This document shows positions 21,095-33,533 of a DNA stretch of 64,000 bases, one piece after another. Every line of letters begins with the position of its first letter. Position 1 is the stretch's first letter. The DNA lies in assembly GCF_040954835.1 (NCBI RefSeq), contig NW_027168309.1:186001-250000 (forward strand). The letters are read 5' to 3'. The DNA comes from Lepisosteus oculatus. Lineage: Eukaryota > Chordata > Actinopteri > Semionotiformes > Lepisosteidae. Both the position numbers and the translations under genes were made by a program. The notes beneath the pieces are model-generated. The model worked only from the letters and a program-made list of their open reading frames with translations. It did not search any database and was not told the DNA's origin.

Positions 21095-21176
21095 CGTAGT
21101 CGGCAGGATTCGAGCCGACGCGGGGAGACCCCAATGGCTTTCTAGCCCATCGCCTTAACCGCTCGGCCACGACTAC
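21095..21176 (-). tRNA. tRNA-Ser(AGA)-like, acceptor pair restored, unit 6
   Basis: The plus-strand C at 21101 makes tRNA base 67 a G, so pair 6-67 is C-G as in the canonical vertebrate gene. The D stem is also paired (G24). The 31-39 and 51-63 mismatches and C54 remain. This is the best-paired Ser copy in the window. Confidence 0.82.
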
Positions 21177-21910
21177 AGGGAGCGCCGCCGCCGCCGGCTT
21201 GCGATCATTTAACACGGAGGGCGAGGCGGCGGCGGTAACCTTTTTCAATGTCGCTCTCCGCTTCCCCCCAAAAAAAAGCCAAATGACATGCTAGCACTCG
21301 GACACCCTTCAGAAGACTGAAGGGTGGCTTAAAGCTGGAAGGATTAGGTCTCCCCGTTCCGACGCGACAATCGAACTTCCTTAGGCAGAGAGAAAGCAAC
21401 ATCGAGGAGCGTCAACAAGACTTTAGAAGCTGCGCCACACGCCACTTTCAGTCGCAGTCACAGCAGTTTTAAAGGCAGGAATCGCCTTTGCGAACGCCAT
21501 GAGAAACAGAACGCAAGCTCAGGTCCTGCGGTTTAACAAACAGCCACGGCTTTCATGCGACTGGACATTTCTTTTCTGGAGCGAATTCACTTTCAACTTC
21601 AAGAAATTCACACAACTTGCGAAATACGAAATACAAATCTGGCTCATCGCTGCACAAGAAATACCGCCGGCTGGCAAGAAAATGACAACGGTGTTTTTCC
21701 TTAACGAAAAACTTCCCATGGAGAAAAACAACGGCTGTGCGTCTCTGTCGGCTTGATTCAGTTTAATGCAAGTATTCATTCTCCTCCTGGAAAATACAGC
21801 TTGCGAAAGATGAAATACAATTCTTGGCTTTTCTGGGTGAGTGCAGAAGAAATCCTGCCGGCTGGCAGAAGAATTCCAGCCTTTTTTACTCTTTAACCAG
21901 AAACTTGCGA

Positions 21911-21987
21911 ATGATACAAAGCAAGCGGGGTGCGTTTCTGTGCAGCTGTTAACTGAACAGCTGCTGCTTCAAGCCCACCCAGGGCTC
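21911..21987 (+). pseudogene. tRNA-Asn(GTT) relic, unit 6
   Basis: Same sequence as the unit 1 relic. Confidence 0.66.
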
Positions 21988-23051
21988 ATTCCGATTTCAA
22001 CATCATGCCCCCTGAAGGTAGACTGGATTTCTTTGCGAAGCATTCACCTTTTGGACGTTTCAGGAAAGGTGCGTGTCGATGCCAGACTTGAAAAGCTTTC
22101 CATACAAAGAAACAACATAGTGCTTTTGATTGATGGGAAACGGCAAGAGCGGTTTGAGCAGCTCCGGCCTCTCAACCGCTTTACAATGTGATCGGCACCT
22201 CGGTAGCCAGTTTAGAAGGCTGAAAAGGATGCTGGAAGCACAGCGACGTTCTAAAACCAGCGCTTGAAAAGCATCTGCATACATAAAATGTCCATTTCCC
22301 CAAAGCTGAATCTGCATCTTCAGAAGATTGTCAGCTATACGTTTTCGTTCTTTGTTTCCTTTTTTTACGACAAGCTTTCGAGAAATGAACTGTCTATTGT
22401 GATGAAGGCTGCATTAGAAATTGTGCATCTAGCTTAGTTCAATGAAATCGGGAGGTGCACCTGTCTCAAGCGGATGGCTCTTTGCAGGCACACTACGGAA
22501 ACCTGCGGGCGCAAGTTGGGAGAAGTGACTCTTGCAGAGTGTTGAGCTTCGAGAAGAGGGCTCCGCTCAGGAAGATATTTCCACATGTTGAAGAGTCGCT
22601 TTTCGCCCTTTCTTTCCCACATTTTTCCAGTGCGGTTATTGATCGCGTTCAAAATGTTTTCCCAACGTACGTGTTACCTGCAAAATCACAGTGAAACTGT
22701 TATGCCGAAAAGATTCCTAATAGTTATTGTATTAGAATAGCTCTCCAATTTCTTAGCCTTCGTACACGCAATGTTTAAGGAAACGCTAGAGTAAATGAAA
22801 CTGTAAATAGACAGGAGCTCTTCTTAGTTTTCATACAAGTTATGATGGCTGCAGCTCCTATCTGCGTCCGGGTGACCGGAGCCAAGGGATTATCTGCGGA
22901 ACCCTTGATTTATCTCTCGGGCAAGGAGCTAGATACGCCCTTTTCATCTCGGTTTGATCACACCTGTGCATTAAAACGCAGTGCTCGGTACCATCGAGGT
23001 GTAAGAGGTTCAAGGATGAGCGGGAAACTTTGTTAATAAGGAGACGGGCAC

Positions 23052-23124
23052 CGCCCAACGTGGGGCTCGAACCCACGACCCTGAGATTAAGAGTCTCATG
23101 CTCTACCGACTGAGCTAGCCGGGC
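23052..23124 (-). tRNA. tRNA-Lys(CTT), unit 6
   Basis: Identical to the unit 1 gene. Confidence 0.95.
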
Positions 23125-23945
23125 GCCGGTGGAGCTGGTGGTTAACTTGTCCCTGTTGACGGCAATTTGACAAGGTATACTTCCTGGCTTTTCATCATGT
23201 GCTGACCGGATTCGAGAGTAGCACACCCTGTTCTTTGTTGATTACTGTACCTCCAGCAGCGCAAATGTCAGTAATCATTGAAATGTACGACCTACAATCT
23301 CCTCAGCATGCCCGCGTGGACTCCTCAGTGATCATCCTTCTACGTTCTGCTGTAGTTTTCATGCAAGTGAAAACCGTGCTCCAAATAACAGCGGCACAGT
23401 TGTATCCTGCGGTAAGCATTCTTCTAATTCCATCGTTTTGCTCCAGGTAAAAGGTAGCGCATCATAGTGTTGATATTCCAAGGTTTCAGAGTCCGTATTG
23501 GATGGCTTGGATGCAGACATCGCTCAGAGCTCCCAGTATGATTTTCCCGAGTTCAGTTTTGCAGTGTTTTAGTGCTTTACTACTTCCAGTGGGCCTTTGA
23601 ATGCTCTGCTAAGTAGAGACGTGACATAATTACTAATGCGACCGAGTGTGCTGGCTGTTCCTGGTTCGTAATGATTACAGTGAGAAATCAATATAAACAT
23701 AACTGCTTCGATTTCGAGGTTCAGTTGAAGCTTTCAAAGAAACTATCAAAGACCTCAGAACAACCGAAGACACATTTGGTCATCTCCGTATTGGTGAAGA
23801 TTAAAGAGTCCCGCAAGTGTCAAGCTTGCACAAACACACACCAGAGAGAAACTCAGGACAGAATTTAAAGAAAGGGAGATGCAGACTATTTGAAGGCACT
23901 TTGCTAACCCAATGGCATGCTTATGAATCGTGCATAGGACACACG

Positions 23946-24017
23946 TAGCAGAGGATGGTTTCGATCCATCGACCTCTGGGTTATGGGCCCAGCACGCTTC
24001 CGCTGCGCCACTCTGCT
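23946..24017 (-). tRNA. Initiator tRNA-Met(CAT), unit 6
   Basis: Gene identical; the 5' flank has a private T to C ten bases upstream. Confidence 0.96.
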
Positions 24018-24296
24018 GACGGCCCCCCTGCGTGTGGCGCACAACTGCTCTTTTTATTTCCTACATAAGTGATGAAAGAGTTGAAAGTTTCAACGACAAA
24101 CGCAGACGTCACTTTGAGCGCTTGGTGTTGTAGCACAAATCATCACATGCTGCTCTACACTGGATTATAAAAGCCGACACATTTTCCAAACATTTTAATG
24201 CTGGAGTCACACTGTAGTATTAATAACAGTGCGATACTCGAGGAGCGTAGTGGGATCGCGGTGGCTCATCAGACCGCCCCGGGACAGGGGGCCCGC

Positions 24297-24379
24297 GTCA
24301 GGATGGCCGAGCGGTCTAAGGCGCTGCGTTCAGGTCGCAGTCTCCCCTGGAGGCGTGGGTTCGAATCCCACTCCTGACA
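24297..24379 (+). tRNA. tRNA-Leu(CAG), unit 6
   Basis: Identical gene; G at -2. Confidence 0.96.
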
Positions 24380-24730
24380 AAAAGCTTGCTCAGTGCCGTC
24401 TCCAGTCGGGTGCAAATGGGTGAAGCAGCCTGACGCAGGGAACGTGCGCCGATAGGCGTAGGTGTATCCCCTGCCTCTTCCGATTTAGCTCGTGCTCCAT
24501 AGGATGGAAGCGGATGCTCTGGCTTTTTGACTCGAATATAACCTGATCACAACAGAAGGCCGTGCAGCCCAGTGCTGGTTTAAGAATGCCTCGTGTCTTC
24601 AGGCCCCTATTCCTTCAGGTTACCCCTTTGGAATAGTCGTCCGAAAAAGACGGGAAAGGAAAAGCATGTAAGCTCCCACACACTGCGTTAGCATTAGCGG
24701 TTGGAATCTGATGGGAGAAAAGCAACCTGG

Positions 24731-24802
24731 CTCGCCGTCAAGCAATCCATCCCTGGTCTCCCACGTGACAGGCGGGGATACGCACCACTATACTAACGAG
24801 GA
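24731..24802 (-). pseudogene. tRNA-Asp(GTC) pseudogene, unit 7
   Basis: No difference from unit 1 seen. Confidence 0.83.
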
Positions 24803-25213
24803 GCGCTTGCTTGGCGCTTGAAGACACTTCCTCTTGCGGCTACTACTGTTTCCGGTTTCGTCTTTTCTTTTCATTCCTCCCAGAGGAGCGCATGAAAACG
24901 TTTCCATCTGCGCCATCCTCACCCCTCCAATGCTATGGTCCCTGCTCCTCCTGGTGCACTGCAAACACTCATTCAGCCGGTTCTTTCAGTTTGAATAATT
25001 AGGTCTTCAAAGGCTGGAAGTAGGGCGCAAAAGACATGCCAATGCCAAAAGCGTGGCTGTGTGCTTCCAGCTGTGAAATGTCACTGGTGGATGTTGAAGA
25101 CATTACTTCCAAGGCAGCAGGTCCAAGCGATTTAGCGTTTGTACAAGAAGCAGGAAGAGAGAAACGGCACTCCGCCTTTTTCTGGGCAGGCCGAAGCGAC
25201 AGGAGAAGGGCGC

Positions 25214-25295
25214 CGTAGTGGGCAGGATTCGAGCCGACGCGGGGAGACCCCAATGGCTTTCTAGCCCATCGTCTTAACCGCTCGGCCACGACTAC
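25214..25295 (-). tRNA. tRNA-Ser(AGA)-like, impaired, A24 allele, unit 7
   Basis: Carries the C11-A24 D-stem mismatch. Confidence 0.78.
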
Positions 25296-26029
25296 AGGGA
25301 GCGCCGCCGCCGCCGGCTTGCGATCATTTAACACGGAGGGCGAGGCGGCGGCGGTAACCTTTTTCAATGTCGCTCTCCGCTTCCCCCCAAAAAAAAGCCA
25401 AATGACATGCTAGCACTCGGACACCCTTCAGAAGACTGAAGGGTGGCTTAAAGCTGGAAGGATTAGGTCTCCCCGTTCCGACGCGACAATCGAACTTCCT
25501 TAGGCAGAGAGAAAGCAACATCGAGGAGCGTCAACAAGACTTTAGAAGCTGCGCCACACGCCACTTTCAGTCGCAGTCACAGCAGTTTTAAAGGCAGGAA
25601 TCGCCTTTGCGAACGCCATGAGAAACAGAACGCAAGCTCAGGTCCTGCGGTTTAACAAACAGCCACGGCTTTCATGCGACTGGACATTTCTTTTCTGGAG
25701 CGAATTCACTTTCAACTTCAAGAAATTCACACAACTTGCGAAATACGAAATACAAATCTGGCTCATCGCTGCACAAGAAATACCGCCGGCTGGCAAGAAA
25801 ATGACAACGGTGTTTTTCCTTAACGAAAAACTTCCCATGGAGAAAAACAACGGCTGTGCGTCTCTGTCGGCTTGATTCAGTTTAATGCAAGTATTCATTC
25901 TCCTCCTGGAAAATACAGCTTGCGAAAGATGAAATACAATTCTTGGCTTTTCTGGGTGAGTGCAGAAGAAATCCTGCCGGCTGGCAGAAGAATTCCAGCC
26001 TTTTTTACTCTTTAACCAGAAACTTGCGA

Positions 26030-26106
26030 ATGATACAAAGCAAGCGGGGTGCGTTTCTGTGCAGCTGTTAACTGAACAGCTGCTGCTTCAAGCCCACCCA
26101 GGGCTC
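26030..26106 (+). pseudogene. tRNA-Asn(GTT) relic, unit 7
   Basis: Same sequence as the unit 1 relic. Confidence 0.66.
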
Positions 26107-27170
26107 ATTCCGATTTCAACATCATGCCCCCTGAAGGTAGACTGGATTTCTTTGCGAAGCATTCACCTTTTGGACGTTTCAGGAAAGGTGCGTGTCGATG
26201 CCAGACTTGAAAAGCTTTCCATACAAAGAAACAACATAGTGCTTTTGATTGATGGGAAACGGCAAGAGCGGTTTGAGCAGCTCCGGCCTCTCAACCGCTT
26301 TACAATGTGATCGGCACCTCGGTAGCCAGTTTAGAAGGCTGAAAAGGATGCTGGAAGCACAGCGACGTTCTAAAACCAGCGCTTGAAAAGCATCTGCATA
26401 CATAAAATGTCCATTTCCCCAAAGCTGAATCTGCATCTTCAGAAGATTGTCAGCTATACGTTTTCGTTCTTTGTTTCCTTTTTTTACGACAAGCTTTCGA
26501 GAAATGAACTGTCTATTGTGATGAAGGCTGCATTAGAAATTGTGCATCTAGCTTAGTTCAATGAAATCGGGAGGTGCACCTGTCTCAAGCGGATGGCTCT
26601 TTGCAGGCACACTACGGAAACCTGCGGGCGCAAGTTGGGAGAAGTGACTCTTGCAGAGTGTTGAGCTTCGAGAAGAGGGCTCCGCTCAGGAAGATATTTC
26701 CACATGTTGAAGAGTCGCTTTTCGCCCTTTCTTTCCCACATTTTTCCAGTGCGGTTATTGATCGCGTTCAAAATGTTTTCCCAACGTACGTGTTACCTGC
26801 AAAATCACAGTGAAACTGTTATGCCCAAAAGATTCCTAATAGTTATTGTATTAGAATAGCTCTCCAATTTCTTAGCCTTCGTACACGCAATGTTTAAGGA
26901 AACGCTAGAGTAAATGAAACTGTAAATAGACAGGAGCTCTTCTTAGTTTTCATACAAGTTATGATGGCTGCAGCTCCTATCTGCGTCCCGGTGACCGGAG
27001 CCAAGGGATTATCTGCGGAACCCTTGATTTATCTCTCGGGCAAGGAGCTAGATACGCCCTTTTCATCTCGGTTTGATCACACCTGTGCATTAAAACGCAG
27101 TGCTCGGTACCATCGAGGTGTAAGAGGTTCAAGGATGAGCGGGAAACTTTGTTAATAAGGAGACGGGCAC

Positions 27171-27243
27171 CGCCCAACGTGGGGCTCGAACCCACGACCC
27201 TGAGATTAAGAGTCTCATGCTCTACCGACTGAGCTAGCCGGGC
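27171..27243 (-). tRNA. tRNA-Lys(CTT), unit 7
   Basis: Identical to the unit 1 gene; A allele in the 5' flank. Confidence 0.95.
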
Positions 27244-28064
27244 GCCGGTAGAGCTGGTGGTTAACTTGTCCCTGTTGACGGCAATTTGACAAGGTATACT
27301 TCCTGGCTTTTCATCATGTGCTGACCGGATTCGAGAGTAGCACACCCTGTTCTTTGTTGATTACTGTACCTCCAGCAGCGCAAATGTCAGTAATCATTGA
27401 AATGTACGACCTACAATCTCCTCAGCATGCCCGCGTGGACTCCTCAGTGATCATCCTTCTACGTTCTGCTGTAGTTTTCATGCAAGTGAAAACCGTGCTC
27501 CAAATAACAGCGGCACAGTTGTATCCTGCGGTAAGCATTCTTCTAATTCCATCGTTTTGCTCCAGGTAAAAGGTAGCGCATCATAGTGTTGATATTCCAA
27601 GGTTTCAGAGTCCGTATTGGATGGCTTGGATGCAGACATCGCTCAGAGCTCCCAGTATGATTTTCCCGAGTTCAGTTTTGCAGTGTTTTAGTGCTTTACT
27701 ACTTCCAGTGGGCCTTTGAATGCTCTGCTAAGTAGAGACGTGACATAATTACTAATGCGACCGAGTGTGCTGGCTGTTCCTGGTTCGTAATGATTACAGT
27801 GAGAAATCAATATAAACATAACTGCTTCGATTTCGAGGTTCAGTTGAAGCTTTCAAAGAAACTATCAAAGACCTCAGAACAACCGAAGACACATTTGGTC
27901 ATCTCCGTATTGGTGAAGATTAAAGAGTCCCGCAAGTGTCAAGCTTGCACAAACACACACGAGAGAGAAACTCAGGACAGAATTTAAAGAAAGGGAGATG
28001 CAGACTATTTGAAGGCACTTTGCTAACCCAACGGCATGCTTATGAATCGTGCATAGGACACACG

Positions 28065-28136
28065 TAGCAGAGGATGGTTTCGATCCATCGACCTCTGGGT
28101 TATGGGCCCAGCACGCTTCCGCTGCGCCACTCTGCT
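28065..28136 (-). tRNA. Initiator tRNA-Met(CAT), unit 7
   Basis: Gene identical; a private change lies 33 nt past the 3' end. Confidence 0.96.
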
Positions 28137-28415
28137 GACGGCCCCTCTGCGTGTGGCGCACAACTGCTCTTTTTATTTCCTACATAAGTGATGAAAGAGT
28201 TGAAAGTTTCAACGACAAACGCAGACGTCACTTTGAGCGCTTGGTGTTGTAGCACAAATCATCACATGCTGCTCTACACTGGATTATAAAAGCCGACACA
28301 TTTTCCAAACATTTTAATGCTGGAGTCACACTGTAGTATTAATAACAGTGCGATACTCGAGGAGCGTAGTGGGATCGCGGTGGCTCATCAGACCGCCCCG
28401 GGACAGGGGGCCCGC

Positions 28416-28498
28416 GTCAGGATGGCCGAGCGGTCTAAGGCGCTGCGTTCAGGTCGCAGTCTCCCCTGGAGGCGTGGGTTCGAATCCCACTCCTGACA
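28416..28498 (+). tRNA. tRNA-Leu(CAG), unit 7
   Basis: Identical gene; G at -2. Confidence 0.96.
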
Positions 28499-28849
28499 AA
28501 AAGCTTGCTCAGTGCCGTCTCCAGTCGGGTGCAAATGGGTGAAGCAGCCTGACGCAGGGAACGTGCGCCGATAGGCGTAGGTGTATCCCCTGCCTCTTCC
28601 GATTTAGCTCGTGCTCCATAGGATGGAAGCGGATGCTCTGGCTTTTTGACTCGAATATAACCTGATCACAACAGAAGGCCGTGCAGCCCAGTGCTGGTTT
28701 AAGAATGCCTCGTGTCTTCAGGCCCCTATTCCTTCAGGTTACCCCTTTGGAATAGTCGTCCGAAAAAGACGGGAAAGGAAAAGCATGTAAGCTCCCACAC
28801 ACTGCGTTAGCATTAGCGGTTGGAATCTGATGGGAGAAAAGCAACCTGG

Positions 28850-28921
28850 CTCGCCGTCAAGCAATCCATCCCTGGTCTCCCACGTGACAGGCGGGGATAC
28901 GCACCACTATACTAATGAGGA
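28850..28921 (-). pseudogene. tRNA-Asp(GTC) pseudogene, unit 8 (extra acceptor change)
   Basis: The plus-strand T at 28916 makes tRNA base 6 an A instead of G, opening a second acceptor mismatch (A6-C67) on top of the shared C3-C70. It is the only Asp copy that differs from the rest. Confidence 0.84.
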
Positions 28922-29332
28922 GCGCTTGCTTGGCGCTTGAAGACACTTCCTCTTGCGGCTACTACTGTTTCCGGTTTCGTCTTTTCTTTTCATTCCTCCC
29001 AGAGGAGCGCATGAAAACGTTTCCATCTGCGCCATCCTCACCCCTCCAATGCTATGGTCCCTGCTCCTCCTGGTGCACTGCAAACACTCATTCAGCCGGT
29101 TCTTTCAGTTTGAATAATTAGGTCTTCAAAGGCTGGAAGTAGGGCGCAAAAGACATGCCAATGCCAAAAGCGTGGCTGTGTGCTTCCAGCTGTGAAATGT
29201 CACTGGTGGATGTTGAAGACATTACTTCCAAGGCAGCAGGTCCAAGCGATTTAGCGTTTGTACAAGAAGCAGGAAGAGAGAAACGGCACTCCGCCTTTTT
29301 CTGGGCAGGCCGAAGCGACAGGAGAAGGGCGC

Positions 29333-29414
29333 CGTAGTGGGCAGGATTCGAGCCGACGCGGGGAGACCCCAATGGCTTTCTAGCCCATCGCCTTAACCGC
29401 TCGGCCACGACTAC
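29333..29414 (-). tRNA. tRNA-Ser(AGA)-like, impaired, G24 allele, unit 8
   Basis: Same sequence as the unit 1 copy. Confidence 0.78.
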
Positions 29415-30148
29415 AGGGAGCGCCGCCGCCGCCGGCTTGCGATCATTTAACACGGAGGGCGAGGCGGCGGCGGTAACCTTTTTCAATGTCGCTCTCCGCT
29501 TCCCCCCAAAAAAAAGCCAAATGACATGCTAGCACTCGGACACCCTTCAGAAGACTGAAGGGTGGCTTAAAGCTGGAAGGATTAGGTCTCCCCGTTCCGA
29601 CGCGACAATCGAGCTTCCTTAGGCAGAGAGAAAGCAACATCGAGGAGCGTCAACAAGACTTTAGAAGCTGCGCCACACGCCACTTTCAGTCGCAGTCACA
29701 GCAGTTTTAAAGGCAGGAATCGCCTTTGCGAACGCCATGAGAAACAGAACGCAAGCTCAGGTCCTGCGGTTTAACAAACAGCCACGGCTTTCATGCGACT
29801 GGACATTTCTTTTCTGGAGCGAATTCACTTTCAACTTCAAGAAATTCACACAACTTGCGAAATACGAAATACAAATTTGGCTCATCGCTGCACAAGAAAT
29901 ACCGCCGGCTGGCAAGAAAATGACAACGGTGTTTTTCCTTAACGAAAAACTTCCCATGGAGAAAAACAACGGCTGTGCGTCTCTGTCGGCTTGATTCAGT
30001 TTAATGCAAGTATTCATTCTCCTCCTGGAAAATACAGCTTGCGAAAGATGAAATACAATTCTTGGCTTTTCTGGGTGAGTGCAGAAGAAATCCTGCCGGC
30101 TGGCAGAAGAATTCCAGCCTTTTTTACTCTTTAACCAGAAACTTGCGA

Positions 30149-30225
30149 ATGATACAAAGCAAGCGGGGTGCGTTTCTGTGCAGCTGTTAACTGAACAGCT
30201 GCTGCTTCAAGCCCACCCAGGGCTC
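30149..30225 (+). pseudogene. tRNA-Asn(GTT) relic, unit 8
   Basis: Same sequence as the unit 1 relic. Confidence 0.66.
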
Positions 30226-31289
30226 ATTCCGATTTCAACATCATGCCCCCTGAAGGTAGACTGGATTTCTTTGCGAAGCATTCACCTTTTGGACGTTTCA
30301 GGAAAGGTGCGTGTCGATGCCAGACTTGAAAAGCTTTCCATACAAAGAAACAACATAGTGCTTTTGATTGATGGGAAACGGCAAGAGCGGTTTGAGCAGC
30401 TCCGGCCTCTCAACCGCTTTACAATGTGATCGGCACCTCGGTAGCCAGTTTAGAAGGCTGAAAAGGATGCTGGAAGCACAGCGACGTTCTAAAACCAGCG
30501 CTTGAAAAGCATCTGCATACATAAAATGTCCATTTCCCCAAAGCTGAATCTGCATCTTCAGAAGATTGTCAGCTATACGTTTTCGTTCTTTGTTTCCTTT
30601 TTTTACGACAAGCTTTCGAGAAATGAACTGTCTATTGTGATGAAGGCTGCATTAGAAATTGTGCATCTAGCTTAGTTCAATGAAATCGGGAGGTGCACCT
30701 GTCTCAAGCGGATGGCTCTTTGCAGGCACACTACGGAAACCTGCGGGCGCAAGTTGGGAGAAGTGACTCTTGCAGAGTGTTGAGCTTCGAGAAGAGGGCT
30801 CCGCTCAGGAAGATATTTCCACATGTTGAAGAGTCGCTTTTCGCCCTTTCTTTCCCACATTTTTCCAGTGCGGTTATTGATCGCGTTCAAAATGTTTTCC
30901 CAACGTACGTGTTACCTGCAAAATCACAGTGAAACTGTTATGCCCAAAAGATTCCTAATAGTTATTGTATTAGAATAGCTCTCCAATTTCTTAGCCTTCG
31001 TACACGCAATGTTTAAGGAAACGCTAGAGTAAATGAAACTGTAAATAGACAGGAGCTCTTCTTAGTTTTCATACAAGTTATGATGGCTGCAGCTCCTATC
31101 TGCGTCCCGGTGACCGGAGCCAAGGGATTATCTGCGGAACCCTTGATTTATCTCTCGGGCAAGGAGCTAGATACGCCCTTTTCATCTCGGTTTGATCACA
31201 CCTGTGCATTAAAACGCAGTGCTCGGTACCATCGAGGTGTAAGAGGTTCAAGGATGAGCGGGAAACTTTGTTAATAAGGAGACGGGCAC

Positions 31290-31362
31290 CGCCCAACGTG
31301 GGGCTCGAACCCACGACCCTGAGATTAAGAGTCTCATGCTCTACCGACTGAGCTAGCCGGGC
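31290..31362 (-). tRNA. tRNA-Lys(CTT), unit 8
   Basis: Identical to the unit 1 gene; A allele in the 5' flank. Confidence 0.95.
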
Positions 31363-32183
31363 GCCGGTAGAGCTGGTGGTTAACTTGTCCCTGTTGACGG
31401 CAATTTGACAAGGTATACTTCCTGGCTTTTCATCATGTGCTGACCGGATTCGAGAGTAGCACACCCTGTTCTTTGTTGATTACTGTACCTCCAGCAGCGC
31501 AAATGTCAGTAATCATTGAAATGTACGACCTACAATCTCCTCAGCATGCCCGCGTGGACTCCTCAGTGATCATCCTTCTACGTTCTGCTGTAGTTTTCAT
31601 GCAAGTGAAAACCGTGCTCCAAATAACAGCGGCACAGTTGTATCCTGCGGTAAGCATTCTTCTAATTCCATCGTTTTGCTCCAGGTAAAAGGTAGCGCAT
31701 CATAGTGTTGATATTCCAAGGTTTCAGAGTCCGTATTGGATGGCTTGGATGCAGACATCGCTCAGAGCTCCCAGTATGATTTTCCCGAGTTCAGTTTTGC
31801 AGTGTTTTAGTGCTTTACTACTTCCAGTGGGCCTTTGAATGCTCTGCTAAGTAGAGACGTGACATAATTACTAATGCGACCGAGTGTGCTGGCTGTTCCT
31901 GGTTCGTAATGATTACAGTGAGAAATCAATATAAACATAACTGCTTCGATTTCGAGGTTCAGTTGAAGCTTTCAAAGAAACTATCAAAGACCTCAGAACA
32001 ACCGAAGACACATTTGGTCATCTCCGTATTGGTGAAGATTAAAGAGTCCCGCAAGTGTCAAGCTTGCACAAACACACACCAGAGAGAAACTCAGGACAGA
32101 ATTTAAAGAAAGGGAGATGCAGACTATTTGAAGGCACTTTGCTAACCCAATGGCATGCTTATGAATCGTGCATAGGACACACG

Positions 32184-32255
32184 TAGCAGAGGATGGTTTC
32201 GATCCATCGACCTCTGGGTTATGGGCCCAGCACGCTTCCGCTGCGCCACTCTGCT
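32184..32255 (-). tRNA. Initiator tRNA-Met(CAT), unit 8
   Basis: Identical to the unit 1 gene. Confidence 0.96.
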
Positions 32256-32534
32256 GACGGCCCCTCTGCGTGTGGCGCACAACTGCTCTTTTTATTTCCT
32301 ACATAAGTGATGAAAGAGTTGAAAGTTTCAACGACAAACGCAGACGTCACTTTGAGCGCTTGGTGTTGTAGCACAAATCATCACATGCTGCTCTACACTG
32401 GATTATAAAAGCCGACACATTTTCCAAACATTTTAATGCTGGAGTCACACTGTAGTATTAATAACAGTGCGATACTCGAGGAGCGTAGTGGGATCGCGGT
32501 GGCTCATCAGACCGCCCCGGGACAGGGGGCCCGC

Positions 32535-32617
32535 GTCAGGATGGCCGAGCGGTCTAAGGCGCTGCGTTCAGGTCGCAGTCTCCCCTGGAGGCGTGGGTTC
32601 GAATCCCACTCCTGACA
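32535..32617 (+). tRNA. tRNA-Leu(CAG), unit 8
   Basis: Identical gene; G at -2. Confidence 0.96.
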
Positions 32618-32968
32618 AAAAGCTTGCTCAGTGCCGTCTCCAGTCGGGTGCAAATGGGTGAAGCAGCCTGACGCAGGGAACGTGCGCCGATAGGCGTAGG
32701 TGTATCCCCTGCCTCTTCCGATTTAGCTCGTGCTCCATAGGATGGAAGCGGATGCTCTGGCTTTTTGACTCGAATATAACCTGATCACAACAGAAGGCCG
32801 TGCAGCCCAGTGCTGGTTTAAGAATGCCTCGTGTCTTCAGGCCCCTATTCCTTCAGGTTACCCCTTTGGAATAGTCGTCCGAAAAAGACGGGAAAGGAAA
32901 AGCATGTAAGCTCCCACACACTGCGTTAGCATTAGCGGTTGGAATCTGATGGGAGAAAAGCAACCTGG

Positions 32969-33040
32969 CTCGCCGTCAAGCAATCCATCCCTGGTCTCCC
33001 ACGTGACAGGCGGGGATACGCACCACTATACTAACGAGGA
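32969..33040 (-). pseudogene. tRNA-Asp(GTC) pseudogene, unit 9
   Basis: No difference from unit 1 seen. Confidence 0.83.
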
Positions 33041-33451
33041 GCGCTTGCTTGGCGCTTGAAGACACTTCCTCTTGCGGCTACTACTGTTTCCGGTTTCGTC
33101 TTTTCTTTTCATTCCTCCCAGAGGAGCGCATGAAAACGTTTCCATCTGCGCCATCCTCACCCCTCCAATGCTATGGTCCCTGCTCCTCCTGGTGCACTGC
33201 AAACACTCATTCAGCCGGTTCTTTCAGTTTGAATAATTAGGTCTTCAAAGGCTGGAAGTAGGGCGCAAAAGACATGCCAATGCCAAAAGCGTGGCTGTGT
33301 GCTTCCAGCTGTGAAATGTCACTGGTGGATGTTGAAGACATTACTTCCAAGGCAGCAGGTCCAAGCGATTTAGCGTTTGTACAAGAAGCAGGAAGAGAGA
33401 AACGGCACTCCGCCTTTTTCTGGGCAGGCCGAAGCGACAGGAGAAGGGCGC

Positions 33452-33533
33452 CGTAGTGGGCAGGATTCGAGCCGACGCGGGGAGACCCCAATGGCTTTCT
33501 AGCCCATCGTCTTAACCGCTCGGCCACGACTAC
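33452..33533 (-). tRNA. tRNA-Ser(AGA)-like, impaired, A24 allele, unit 9
   Basis: Carries the C11-A24 D-stem mismatch. Confidence 0.78.

Larger units (their letters stand above)
20592..24710. repeat. Repeat unit 6
   Basis: Same marker set as unit 1, including G at offset 2116. Private changes: offset 510 G to C inside the Ser gene, which restores an acceptor-stem pair, and offset 3436 T to C. Confidence 0.95.
24711..28829. repeat. Repeat unit 7
   Basis: Marker set identical to units 4 and 9 (562 T, 2279 C, 2540 A, 3251 G). Private T to C at offset 3322. Confidence 0.95.
28830..32948. repeat. Repeat unit 8
   Basis: Markers 562 C, 784 G, 2279 C, 2540 A, 3251 C. The 784 G allele is shared only with unit 10. 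Private changes at offset 87 (C to T, in the Asp relic) and offset 1048 (C to T). Confidence 0.95.
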
